Under the pieces are notes generated by a model. That model ran no database searches. It saw only the letters and a list, made by a program, of their open reading frames with translations, and was not told the origin of the DNA. Shown in pieces: positions 16,957 to 25,629 of a DNA stretch of 64,000 nt (positions within the stretch are counted from its first letter, which is position 1; each line of letters starts with the position of its first letter). The stretch lies in contig NZ_JAOBPP010000021.1 of assembly GCF_025574465.1 (NCBI RefSeq), forward strand, positions 930,001 to 994,000, given 5' to 3'. The stretch comes from Kordiimonas aestuarii (GTDB lineage: Bacteria > Pseudomonadota > Alphaproteobacteria > Sphingomonadales > Kordiimonadaceae). The translations under genes and the position numbers were made by a program.

Positions 16957-19029
16957 CTATTTGCGCGGGTCTCGACCAGTGTATTTTTCCAGCGATAGCT
17001 TATCGGCAATATGCTCCCACGGCACCAGTTTGAAATTCTGGCGCTCTGCTGGCGAAATATTGCGCCCATCCTGCGCAACGAACACGCCATACGGAAAATC
17101 AGGCCCCAGCGGGGTACTGATAATGTCCAGCCCATCGGTTTCCGAGGAGCCATCGATCCCTGCATCGCTGTTGGCAATCACCCGGAAGGAACCAACATAA
17201 GCATGTGGTGCTTCTCGGTCGAACAAGGCATAGCTGTTGTTGCCCTGACTGGAGAGCACAATATAACCGCTGGTGCCCGCGCCGTAATAGATGGACACTC
17301 CTTCAAGGTCATCTTTCAGGCCGTGGTTCATCTGAGGGTCGGTGATTTTTTCCCGCGCGGTGCCGTCACCCGGTTCCGCGCCATATTTCCAAAGCGCAAT
17401 GTCTTCCTCGGCGACGAACAGGGCGCCGGTGTCATCGTCTGCGACGCAGCCTTCAGCGGTGGAACCTACTTCAAACTCGCGCACAGCAGTTGCCTTCACC
17501 TTGCCGGGATTGCCTTCGCCAAGTTGCCACTGACGCACAAGGCCGCCTTTCTCATTCATGAAGACATAGGTGCTGCCATCCTTGGGGCTCTGGTAGAGGC
17601 ATAAACCATAGGGGTCAGGCATATCCGTCTTCTGGATGCCGTCGGCGATGTCCTGCAGCTTGCCGGTTTGCTCATCCAGTTCATATATCGAGATACTTTC
17701 CTCGGTGCGGTTACTGGCAACCACAAGCGTCGCTGCGCGGTCCCCAACCTTGACATTGTACCGGAGGTCCACATTGTTCATGCGGCCATCGGGCACATAT
17801 TGGTGAACGCTGCCATCAAGGTTGTAAACGTATATGCCGCCCTGTTTGTTGGTGCCAATTATCAGGCTTTGCCCCGGGTCGGTGGGATGTACCCAGATGG
17901 CCGGGTCATCAGCGGCGTCACCACCGTCGGCAACCGGTGCGGTTTCTGCGCTTGGCTTTACCAGGGCAAATGCGCCGCTTGGGTCTTCATCGGTCCGCTC
18001 GGTCAGCTGATCAAAATTGAAAGCTGATGCAATGTCGCTGATTTTGGCGAGTTTGAAATTTGTCGCCTCTTCGCCGTTATCTTCGTCCGCGAGCACCAGA
18101 TAACCACTGCCAGCGAAAAGGCTGCCTGCATTCTCCACGGCGTCAATTGAGCCCGCGCCGGAAAATTTTGCGCTGCCGACATAGCGGTGATCGTCCGTTA
18201 CGTCATACAAGTTGATCTGGCTTGTCTCTACATCTGAGGCGAAAAGTACTGTCTGGCCCTTTTCGGTATGATGAAGGGCAAGGCCTCCAACCTCACCAGT
18301 AAAGTGACCAAATTTTTTCACATCGATGAGTTCAGGTACGGTTTCCGCCTCGACATCGGCGTCGAAGCGCCAGACGCCGACGGCTTCTTCGGTAACATAG
18401 ACACTATTGCTGCGGCTGTCCGCGACACAGAATTTGGGCTCAGTACCGAGCTGAAGTGTGCGCACCAGCTTGGCGCTGACCGTACCGTCAGCTTTGGTGA
18501 ATATGTTCCACTGTTCGATCTGTCCGCCGCTGCCGAGAAGGAAGGCATATGCTTCGCCGTCGAGCGGGCTTTTATGCGCGCACATACCTTCAAGCAGTAC
18601 TTCTGACTGTATAATATCCGCTTGAACAGGCGTTAACGTGCCGTTGTTCATTGTAAAAGCACTTACAGTGCTATTGGACGTATCAAGCGAAAAAAGCACG
18701 GGGCCACTGTTGGCACCAAATCCGTGGATCAGATCAAAGGACTCGATTTCGCCGCCGTCAGTCTTTGAAAGGGTAAGGCCAGCGGCATCATACACCTCGA
18801 TACCATCCTCGACAGCGCCAAGGATATATGTGGCACCGCCGCTTTCGCCAGGCCAGACAAGTGCGGCAGAGGCACTATCGGAACTGCTTGGTGCGGTCTC
18901 TAGCGAAACCGTAACATTGGTGACCGATGGTGCTTCGGCGCCGGTGGTGGGCGTGTCCGCGTTTTCTTTCGGCGAGCAGGCGGCGAGTCCGATGACTGCC
19001 ACAGTCGCTAAATGCCGGTTGATTCTCAT
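16957..19029 (-). CDS. dual-domain beta-propeller phytase, lipoprotein
   Basis: 690 residues. A lipobox (IGLAAC, Cys about 18) follows a short signal peptide, so it is a lipid-anchored envelope protein. The C-terminal half carries the beta-propeller phytase signature DDPAIWVHPTDP (residues 374-385) with later acidic calcium-site segments (YGLCLYQSPKDG, EGCVADDDTG, DLEGVSIYYG). The N-terminal half repeats the same fold in degenerate form (LVWPGESGGATYILG, EGMCAHKS), as in two-domain phytases. It should release phosphate from myo-inositol hexakisphosphate in a calcium-dependent way. The ATG at 19029 has GGGAGGG ahead of it; upstream in-frame codons run into the promoter. It is divergent to a TonB receptor, and an inositol-regulator-type box lies between them. 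Confidence 0.9.
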   Translation of the reverse strand: MRINRHLATVAVIGLAACSPKENADTPTTGAEAPSVTNVTVSLETAPSSSDSASAALVWPGESGGATYILGAVEDGIEVYDAAGLTLSKTDGGEIESFDLIHGFGANSGPVLFSLDTSNSTVSAFTMNNGTLTPVQADIIQSEVLLEGMCAHKSPLDGEAYAFLLGSGGQIEQWNIFTKADGTVSAKLVRTLQLGTEPKFCVADSRSNSVYVTEEAVGVWRFDADVEAETVPELIDVKKFGHFTGEVGGLALHHTEKGQTVLFASDVETSQINLYDVTDDHRYVGSAKFSGAGSIDAVENAGSLFAGSGYLVLADEDNGEEATNFKLAKISDIASAFNFDQLTERTDEDPSGAFALVKPSAETAPVADGGDAADDPAIWVHPTDPGQSLIIGTNKQGGIYVYNLDGSVHQYVPDGRMNNVDLRYNVKVGDRAATLVVASNRTEESISIYELDEQTGKLQDIADGIQKTDMPDPYGLCLYQSPKDGSTYVFMNEKGGLVRQWQLGEGNPGKVKATAVREFEVGSTAEGCVADDDTGALFVAEEDIALWKYGAEPGDGTAREKITDPQMNHGLKDDLEGVSIYYGAGTSGYIVLSSQGNNSYALFDREAPHAYVGSFRVIANSDAGIDGSSETDGLDIISTPLGPDFPYGVFVAQDGRNISPAERQNFKLVPWEHIADKLSLEKYTGRDPRK

Positions 19030-19121
19030 GGGGTTCCCTCCCTGTCTGGCTTCCCTTGATCCCAAATATGCTATGTTTTGCTGTGGTTTCAAGAGAAAAA
19101 AGAAGAAAATTTTCATTTCGG

Positions 19122-19149
19122 TTGAAAAAAAGAATATAAATTCTATAAT
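19122..19149 (+). promoter_or_regulatory. promoter of the phytate-locus TonB receptor
   Basis: TTGAAA (19122-19127), a 16-base spacer and a perfect TATAAT (19144-19149) point to the receptor gene, about 150 bases before its ATG. The GAA-N6-TTC palindrome at 19131-19144 fills the spacer, so a bound regulator would block RNA polymerase directly. Confidence 0.65.
19131..19144. promoter_or_regulatory. IolR-type operator, phytase/receptor promoter region
   Basis: AGAATATAAATTCT is a near-perfect palindrome of the form GAA-N6-TTC. The same form recurs before iolB/iolG, before iolR and before the symporter gene, and it agrees with the GGAA-N6-TTCC site described for IolR of Sinorhizobium meliloti. 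Its presence here places phytase and receptor in the inositol regulon by inference. Confidence 0.65.
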
Positions 19150-19299
19150 GATCTGTGACAGCAAGCGCAATTCCCGTTTTTGGGGATGGATGATGTCCGA
19201 GGGAAGGCGATCCGATGCTCGAGTTTTTGGTCCTGTTATGAGCGCGGGTGGAAGACAGTTATTAAAGAAAACCAAAACTGGGAACCTGGGGAGGTTAAC

Positions 19300-21576
19300 A
19301 TGAGACATGCTTTACTAAAGCGGCAGCTTCTGAGTTCGTGTGTGCTTCTGGCGCTGGCGCCACAAGCCATGGCACAGGACGAAGCGGCGACTGAACAGCC
19401 GACAACAGACATGAGCCTTGAAGAGATAGTAGTTACCGGCAAGATCGTAACGCGGAACCGTACCGCGTCAGTATCACCAGAACTGACATACGATACTGAG
19501 TTTTTCCAGAAATTTGAGCCAATTTCGGCGGGCGATATGCTCAAGCGTGTGCCGGGTGTCGCCTTCACCAGCGATATCGGCGAATATGACGCACCTCAGA
19601 TGCGGGGTATGGCTGACGGTTTTACCCAAGTGCTCGTGAACGGTCGCCCCGTGCCCGGGGCAGGCAACGACCGTACAGTCCTGGTGGACCGCATTCCGGC
19701 CGAGATCATCGAGAAAATTGAAGTGATCCGCAGCCCGGGTGCAGACATTGACAGCCAGGGCGTTGGCGGCACGATCAATATTATCCTGAAGGAAGGGGCA
19801 ACGCTGCCGGTCGGGGGCTCCATACGGGGCAGTGCGCTTTATTCCGCGAAGGACAAGGAGCTGCGTGGTGCCGGGGCGATATCCTATGCGGGCCGTAGCG
19901 ACAACGAACGCATCTTCTATTCGGTGACAGCGAATATTCAGCAGCGTTTCAACGCCAAGAAATTTGTCGAGGAAACGATTGTCGCGGGGGATTTTCCGGA
20001 GTCAACCGACGGCCGCGACCTTTTCGCGCCTGACGATTTTAATGCGTCGGTTGCTGATGGTCGGGCGGTGCAGCTCGACAGTCGCGAAAACCTCGATACA
20101 TCCTTGAATGCCGACGTGACCTTCAAGGTAGGTGATTCCGGTGAACTGCGTTTCGACGGTTTCTATATCGACACAAACCGTGACGAGCGAGAAGACACCA
20201 CAGAGTGGGAGCGGGACGACGGGGAACTGGTGGGTGACAAGGTTGGGTCACAGGACACCGAAATCCGCCAGGAAAACTTCGGCTTCAGCGCGCTTTATGA
20301 AGACAGATTCTCTGACACCACATCATTCGATACCATGGTGCGTTACAGCCAGTTCAAGAACACGGAAGATCAATACGACCGCGAATTTGACTTTGATGAC
20401 GGCAGCGAAAGCCTTGATGACCGGGAACGCGAACTGATAGACAGCACCGACAAGGAATTCGCTGCTGACTTCGGGATAAAGCATGAGCTTGACGCGATGC
20501 TGCTGAAGTTTGGTGCGTCGACCAAGTTCAAGGATCGAGACTATGGCTTGACGTTGATGGAAGCTGACGATTTTGGCGAGCTTGAGGTCGAGAGCGAAAG
20601 CCAGTTCGGGGTGAAGGAAAAACGCTATGACGCCTATCTGGTTGGGGAATGGCAACTGGGCAGCGCCATGACGATTGAGGCCGGCGCCAGGCTTGAGCAC
20701 ACCAACACCAAGGTCAGCGCACCGAGGGCGGCTGAGACATCAAACAGCGTGACGCTTTTGAACCCTTCGCTTCATATCCAGCGCGATGTCAGCGACAACG
20801 GGCAGCTGCGTCTTAGCCTTGCGCGCACAGTAAGGCGGCCAACCTTCGATCAACTGGTTCCGGCCGAGCTTCAGGATGAGCCGGATGATGACGATGTCAC
20901 CGTTGGTAACCCTGACCTTGCGATGGAGAAATCATGGGGGTTGGACCTCGGATACGAACATAGCTTGCCGGGCAATGGTATTCTGGGGGTAAATTTCTTC
21001 TACCGGAAAGTATCGGACCTGTCGCAACTGGTACGTATCGGCGATACCGAAGATGGCGGGCTTTATAGCTACGACAATGTGGGCAACGGCAAAACTTATG
21101 GCATTGAATTTGATGTAAGTACACCGCTGGTGTTTCTTGGCCTGGACGAGACCGGCTTTTTTGCCAACTATACCCGTATCTGGTCCAGTCGGTATGACGA
21201 GTTTCTGCAGGAAGATGTACGGTTTAACCACCAGCCCAAATATGTCTATAACGTCGGCCTGACGCAGAACTTCCCGAGCATCGAGGCAACAACCGGCTTC
21301 AGTTACCAGAAGCAGGGGCTTGCAACGAGCGTCTTTTACGCGGAGATCGAGGACCAGTATTATGGCGGCAACCTCGAATTCTTCATTGAAAAACGCTTCG
21401 AGAATGGTTTTGTTCTGCGGTTCACTGCCAATAATTTGCTGAACGCAGAAAGCAATCAGGCCGAACGCAACTTCGACGGCCTTGATGATATGCGGGCGGG
21501 TATCGTTGATGAGTTTGAAGTGGAACGCGAGACGTCTACCCGCGTCTTTCTCCTCACCGCCCGGTATCACTTCTGA
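19300..21576 (+). CDS. TonB-dependent receptor of the phytate/inositol locus
   Basis: 758 residues. A signal peptide ends at AMA-QDE (about residue 25), a TonB-box-like SLEEIVVTGK follows, then the plug domain (DMLKRVPGVAF, MRGMADGFTQVLVNGRPVPG, GVGGTINIILK) and a 22-strand-type barrel ending in LLTARYHF. It should import a ligand across the outer membrane using TonB energy. Pairing with a divergent phytase and an inositol-type operator in its promoter suggests phytate, its lower phosphates or an iron-phytate complex, though this is inference. The ATG at 19300 has GGGGAGG at 19288-19294. A strong terminator follows at 21617. Confidence 0.9.
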   Translation: MRHALLKRQLLSSCVLLALAPQAMAQDEAATEQPTTDMSLEEIVVTGKIVTRNRTASVSPELTYDTEFFQKFEPISAGDMLKRVPGVAFTSDIGEYDAPQMRGMADGFTQVLVNGRPVPGAGNDRTVLVDRIPAEIIEKIEVIRSPGADIDSQGVGGTINIILKEGATLPVGGSIRGSALYSAKDKELRGAGAISYAGRSDNERIFYSVTANIQQRFNAKKFVEETIVAGDFPESTDGRDLFAPDDFNASVADGRAVQLDSRENLDTSLNADVTFKVGDSGELRFDGFYIDTNRDEREDTTEWERDDGELVGDKVGSQDTEIRQENFGFSALYEDRFSDTTSFDTMVRYSQFKNTEDQYDREFDFDDGSESLDDRERELIDSTDKEFAADFGIKHELDAMLLKFGASTKFKDRDYGLTLMEADDFGELEVESESQFGVKEKRYDAYLVGEWQLGSAMTIEAGARLEHTNTKVSAPRAAETSNSVTLLNPSLHIQRDVSDNGQLRLSLARTVRRPTFDQLVPAELQDEPDDDDVTVGNPDLAMEKSWGLDLGYEHSLPGNGILGVNFFYRKVSDLSQLVRIGDTEDGGLYSYDNVGNGKTYGIEFDVSTPLVFLGLDETGFFANYTRIWSSRYDEFLQEDVRFNHQPKYVYNVGLTQNFPSIEATTGFSYQKQGLATSVFYAEIEDQYYGGNLEFFIEKRFENGFVLRFTANNLLNAESNQAERNFDGLDDMRAGIVDEFEVERETSTRVFLLTARYHF

Positions 21577-21616
21577 CACTCCCTTCCAATGTGCTTTGGG
21601 GCACAAGTGGAGCCTT

Positions 21617-21642
21617 GGGGCCGGTTTTCCGGCCCCTTTTTT
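21617..21642 (+). terminator. intrinsic terminator after the phytate-locus receptor
   Basis: GGGGCCGG (21617-21624) and CCGGCCCC (21629-21636) form an 8-bp stem with a TTTT loop, followed by six T. This is a textbook Rho-independent terminator, 40 bases after the receptor stop. Confidence 0.9.
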
Positions 21643-21734
21643 ATAGGGCGACAGTTGGTAAAGGTGTCTTACAAAAAGAAGGCCGGCACGGGAGCGCCAG
21701 CCTGTTAAAGTTCAGATAAGTGCAAGTTGCCGGA

Positions 21735-22727
21735 TCATCCGACGGCGATGGTGGTGCCCTCCTTGTACGAGCGGGCGGCAGCTTCTGCCAGCACCAGCGC
21801 CCGGTGTCCATCCGCGCCGGAGGTCAGTGGCGACGTGCCCCCGTCAAGAATATCCCGGAAGTGCAATATTTCGTGCCGGTACGCGGCGGCGTAGCGTTCA
21901 AGGAAGAAATGTTGGATTTTGTCATCTGTCTCGCCGGCCCCGGTGTTGATGCGTACGCTGCTTTCAAGCCGGTTTCCCGCGCTGACCAGCCCGCCGCTGC
22001 CATGCACTTCAATACGTTGGTCATAGCCATACACCGCGCGGCGGCTGTTGGATATCTGGCACAACTTTCCCGATGACGTTCGCAAGGTGACCAGAGCACT
22101 GTCAATGTCGCCCGCCTTGGCAATCTCCGGATCGACGAGACAACTGGCTTGTGCAGATACGAACGCGGGTTCTTCGCCCAAAAGCCAGCGCGCCATATCC
22201 AGGTCATGAATCATCATGTCCTTGAACAGGCCGCCACTGGTTTTGATGTAGGAAACCGGCGGTGGGGACGGGTCGCGGCTGGTGATCTGTACCAACTCCA
22301 CATTTCCGATGGTACCGTCATCGATGCGGCGTTTAAGGGCTGAGAAATCCGGGTCGTAACGACGGTTAAAGCCCAGAAGCAGTGGAACGTCAGCGGCATC
22401 CGCCCCGGCGATTGCCATTTCAGTGCGCGCCACGTCAAGTGCGACGGGCTTTTCGCAGAAAATGGCCTTGCCCGCTTTCGCAGCCTGTTCGATGAGGTCT
22501 GCGTGGGTGCTGGTCGCGCTGGCGATGACGATACCGGCAACAGATTTATCCTTCAGTGCGGTCTCAAGATCAGTAATCCTGCCACCGCACTGGCCTGCCA
22601 GTCTCGCCGCGGCTTCTGCAACCGGGTCGACGATATAAGTCAGCTCAAGGCCATCGGTCGCTGCAATATTTGCGGCATGTATGCATCCGATGCGGCCCGC
22701 GCCGATCAGGCAAATCCCGTGGGTCAT
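21735..22727 (-). CDS. iolG: myo-inositol 2-dehydrogenase (Gfo/Idh/MocA family)
   Basis: 330 residues. The Rossmann motif GAGRIGCIHAAN is near the N-terminus, the catalytic-lysine segment FCEKPVALD near residue 95, and DMMIHDLDMARWLLG carries the Asp-His pair of inositol dehydrogenases. It oxidises myo-inositol to 2-keto-myo-inositol (scyllo-inosose) with NAD. It is divergent from iolB-iolC-iolD-iolE, with two operator-type boxes in the 149-base gap. The ATG at 22727 follows GAGGGAAACC on the reverse strand; a start nine codons earlier would lie in the regulatory region. Another polyol or sugar substrate is possible, but the context supports inositol. Confidence 0.88.
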   Translation of the reverse strand: MTHGICLIGAGRIGCIHAANIAATDGLELTYIVDPVAEAAARLAGQCGGRITDLETALKDKSVAGIVIASATSTHADLIEQAAKAGKAIFCEKPVALDVARTEMAIAGADAADVPLLLGFNRRYDPDFSALKRRIDDGTIGNVELVQITSRDPSPPPVSYIKTSGGLFKDMMIHDLDMARWLLGEEPAFVSAQASCLVDPEIAKAGDIDSALVTLRTSSGKLCQISNSRRAVYGYDQRIEVHGSGGLVSAGNRLESSVRINTGAGETDDKIQHFFLERYAAAYRHEILHFRDILDGGTSPLTSGADGHRALVLAEAAARSYKEGTTIAVG

Positions 22728-22757
22728 ATTGGTTTCCCTCCAAAAAAATAACAAAAC

Positions 22758-22771
22758 AGAATTAAAATTCT
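22758..22771. promoter_or_regulatory. IolR-type operator 1, iolG/iolB intergenic
   Basis: AGAATTAAAATTCT is a perfect palindrome of the GAA-N6-TTC form. It lies just upstream of the -35 of the iolB promoter and 31 bases from the iolG start codon, so it could control both directions. Confidence 0.65.
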
Positions 22772-22799
22772 TGACCTATTATTAAAATAGAATAAATAT
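22771..22799 (+). promoter_or_regulatory. iolB operon promoter
   Basis: TTGACC at 22771-22776 is followed 16 to 17 bases later by TAAATA/AAATAT (22793-22799). The distance from TTGAC to the box AGAATAAATATT is 18 bases, the same as in the symporter promoter at 30601, which supports both calls. Confidence 0.55.
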
Positions 22800-22803
22800 T
22801 TCT
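22789..22803. promoter_or_regulatory. IolR-type operator 2, overlapping the iolB -10
   Basis: AGAATAAATATTTCT is an imperfect copy (GAA-N7-TTC) centred about 31 bases from operator 1 and covering the -10 region of the iolB promoter. Confidence 0.5.
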
Positions 22804-22876
22804 TTTCGTAAATGGTAATTATCTACAAAGGTCATCGTGCATCCTAGCACGTGTGTCAGTTTACCGGGGAGGGCTC

Positions 22877-23689
22877 ATGTTTGAGCATATCACGAACCAC
22901 AGAAGCGGTTTCGGGATGGGGTATACAACCATCACCGACCATAAAGATGTCAATGAACCAACGGGCATTGGCGTTGCTGTCTGGCGACTCAAGGCCGGGG
23001 AAAACCTGACTGTGCGGTTTGAGAACGAAAGCGCATGGCTTTTGATGGAGGGCACTGTAACGCTTCGTGTGGGCGGCAGGGAGCTGACATGGTCACGGGG
23101 TTCCGTGTTTGATGAGCATCCCTCGTGCCTGCACGGTGCCAAGGGCGTGGAGTTTGACGTAACCGCAGCGACGGGCGCTGAATTTACCATCTACCAGTGT
23201 GATAATGACGCGGCGTTCCCGACCGAAGTATATGAACCCGACAAAGGGGTGGACGAACCTCGTGGCAAAGGCCAGGTGGGCGGGACGTGCCTGCGATTTG
23301 TGCGGACCATTTTTGATGACACCAATTCCTCGCCCGATGCGCAACTGGTGCTGGGGGAAGTTATCACCATGCCCGGCAAGTGGTCATCCTATCCGCCGCA
23401 TCATCATGCTCAGCCTGAAATTTACCACTACCGCTTCACCGATCCGCGCGGATGGGGGCATGGCGAGCTGGACGAAGATGTCCTCAAGATCCGCCCGTAC
23501 GACAGTGTGCGCATCATGGATGAGAAAACCCACGCACAGGTCGCTGCACCCGGTTACGGCATGTATTATGCCTGGGTTATCCGGCACCTGCCAGACAGCC
23601 GCTACGGCATCCCCGAGTTTGTCGAAGAACATGCCTGGACCATGGATAAGGACGCCGAATTCTGGCAGCCTAAAGGGATCACCTTATGA
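22877..23689 (+). CDS. iolB: 5-deoxy-glucuronate isomerase
   Basis: 270 residues, the usual IolB length, made of two cupin-like halves. The metal site is the stretch H175-H-H-A-Q-P-E181 followed by IYHYRF. It converts 5-deoxy-glucuronate to 2-deoxy-5-keto-gluconate, the fourth step of inositol catabolism. The ATG at 22877 has GGGGAGGG at 22867-22874. It opens the run iolB-C-D-E, and its stop overlaps the iolC start (ATGA), so it is probably the first gene of that transcript. Confidence 0.92.
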   Translation: MFEHITNHRSGFGMGYTTITDHKDVNEPTGIGVAVWRLKAGENLTVRFENESAWLLMEGTVTLRVGGRELTWSRGSVFDEHPSCLHGAKGVEFDVTAATGAEFTIYQCDNDAAFPTEVYEPDKGVDEPRGKGQVGGTCLRFVRTIFDDTNSSPDAQLVLGEVITMPGKWSSYPPHHHAQPEIYHYRFTDPRGWGHGELDEDVLKIRPYDSVRIMDEKTHAQVAAPGYGMYYAWVIRHLPDSRYGIPEFVEEHAWTMDKDAEFWQPKGITL

Positions 23690-25629
23690 CAACCGCGAAA
23701 AGCCTCGACGTCATTTGCATGGGGCGTGCAGGTGTTGACCTCTACGGTGAGCAGATTGGTGGTATGCTTGAGGACATGGGCAGTTTCGCCAAATATATTG
23801 GCGGCTGCCCGGCCAATATCGCTGTTGGTACAGCGCGGATGGGGCTTAAAAGCTCGCTTTTGAGCCGGGTGGGTGACGAGCATATGGGCCGTTTCATTCG
23901 CCAGACCCTGATAGCCGAAGGTGTGGACGTAAGCCATTTGCAGACCGACAGGGATCGTCTCACGGCGCTGGTGTTTCTTGGTATCCGCGACCGCGAGACA
24001 TTCCCGCTGATCTTCTACCGCGAGAATTGCGCCGATATGGCACTCAATGTGGAAGATTTTGATGCTGCCTTCATTGCGTCAGCCAAGGCGTTGGTGGTGA
24101 CGGGCACGCATCTGTCAAAGCCTGGTGTGCGGGAGGCGAGTTTCAGGGCGGCCGAATACGCCAAAGCCGCGGGCACCAAGGTGGTATTCGATATTGATTA
24201 CCGCCCGGTTTTGTGGGGATTGACCGACATAGGCCTGGGCGAAGAACGGTTTGTTGCGGATGAGAAGGTCAGCGCCAGTGTCGCAGGGATACTGCCGCTT
24301 TGTGACCTGATCGTCGGCACGGAAGAAGAGTTTCATATTGCAGGTGGTTCGACCGATACCATCACAGCGCTAAAGCGCATCCGTGAACAAACGGATGCTC
24401 ACCTTGTGCTCAAGCTTGGCGCAGATGGCTGCACGGTTTTTAATGGTGCTGTTCCGGGCAAACTTACGGATAACAAGGTTCATCAAGGCTTTCAGGTTGA
24501 AGTCTTTAATGTGCTGGGGGCGGGCGATGCTTTTATGTCGGGCCTGCTTCGCGGGTATATTGATGGCCTTGGCTGGGATGAAAGCTGTCGCCTTGCCAAC
24601 GCATCAGGGGCACTGGTCGTGTCTCGCCACGGGTGCGCGCCCGCGATCCCGAGCTATGAGGAAGTTCGCTACTTTCTGGCCCATGGCAGCGCATACCGCA
24701 GCCTCAGGCATGACCGTGCGCTGGAACAAATGCATTGGGCAATGACGCGTGAGCGCAAGTTTTCCGAGGTCCTTGCTTTTGCTTTTGATCACCGGAAACA
24801 GCTTGAAGATATGGCTTGTGAGGTAGGCAAGGGTACGGACGCCATAGAAGAATTTAAACGCCTGTGTTTCCACGCTTTCGCGATTGTTAAAGAACAATAT
24901 CAGAATCGTGGCCTTGGCCTTTTGTGTGATGGGCGGCTCGGGCAGGCGGCGCTTGATGAGGCCAGCGGCCGCGGCATCTGGATTGGCCGCCCGATCGAAT
25001 ATCCGGGCTCAAGGCCACTGAAATTTGAAGGCGGCGCCAGTCTTATGCAAACTTTGCGGGAATGGCCGCAGGAACACTGCGTGAAATGTCTGGTGTTTTA
25101 TCACCCTGATGATGATGCGGAGATGTGCGCCGCGCAGGAGTCTGCACTTTTGCGTCTTGCAGCCGCGACTCGGGCCACCCGACATGAGTTGCTTGTGGAA
25201 GTTATTCCGCCCGCCACGCTGCCGCGCGACGACAAGACTGTTACTGATGTGATTGAGCGTCTGTACGATATTGGTATCTACCCGGACTGGTGGAAATTGC
25301 CGACCCCACTTTCTGAGGTGGAATGGCAGGCGCTATCGGCAACGGTTGAGGGCCGTGACCAGTATTGCCGGGGCATCGTGCTTCTGGGCCTTGACGCGCC
25401 GGAGGCCGATGTGATGGCGGCCATCGAAAATGCCGCGCATCATAAGGTTTGCAAAGGTTTTGCCGTCGGGCGCACAATCTTCGGCGAAGTTGCACGCGCC
25501 TGGTTCGCAGGCGATATGGATGATAACGCCGCACAAACCGAAATGGCCCAGCGCTACAGCAGGCTCATCAACTGCTGGATCGCCGTGCGTGAGGCGGCGG
25601 ACATGAATACAGAAAAGGTGAGGGCATGA
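23686..25629 (+). CDS. iolC: 5-dehydro-2-deoxygluconokinase fused to a DUF2090 aldolase-like domain
   Basis: 647 residues, about twice a plain kinase. Residues 1-330 are a PfkB kinase: GRAGVDLYGEQIGG near the start, GGCPANIAVGTARMG, and the C-terminal signature NVLGAGDAFMSGLL with catalytic Asp281. Residues 340-640 form a DUF2090 domain (RPIEYPGSRPLKFEGG, KCLVFYHPDDD, KGFAVGRTIFGEVARAWF), which resembles class I aldolases. The kinase phosphorylates 2-deoxy-5-keto-gluconate. The second domain may cleave the product to malonate semialdehyde and dihydroxyacetone phosphate, which would explain why no separate iolJ is present. This fusion is known in proteobacteria. It overlaps genes on both sides by ATGA junctions. 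Confidence 0.9.
   Translation: MTTAKSLDVICMGRAGVDLYGEQIGGMLEDMGSFAKYIGGCPANIAVGTARMGLKSSLLSRVGDEHMGRFIRQTLIAEGVDVSHLQTDRDRLTALVFLGIRDRETFPLIFYRENCADMALNVEDFDAAFIASAKALVVTGTHLSKPGVREASFRAAEYAKAAGTKVVFDIDYRPVLWGLTDIGLGEERFVADEKVSASVAGILPLCDLIVGTEEEFHIAGGSTDTITALKRIREQTDAHLVLKLGADGCTVFNGAVPGKLTDNKVHQGFQVEVFNVLGAGDAFMSGLLRGYIDGLGWDESCRLANASGALVVSRHGCAPAIPSYEEVRYFLAHGSAYRSLRHDRALEQMHWAMTRERKFSEVLAFAFDHRKQLEDMACEVGKGTDAIEEFKRLCFHAFAIVKEQYQNRGLGLLCDGRLGQAALDEASGRGIWIGRPIEYPGSRPLKFEGGASLMQTLREWPQEHCVKCLVFYHPDDDAEMCAAQESALLRLAAATRATRHELLVEVIPPATLPRDDKTVTDVIERLYDIGIYPDWWKLPTPLSEVEWQALSATVEGRDQYCRGIVLLGLDAPEADVMAAIENAAHHKVCKGFAVGRTIFGEVARAWFAGDMDDNAAQTEMAQRYSRLINCWIAVREAADMNTEKVRA

Noticed and set aside
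19030..19308. N-terminal extension of the phytase
   Set aside because: Phe-rich translation of the A/T-rich promoter region; the lipoprotein signal starts at 19029 with a strong ribosome site.
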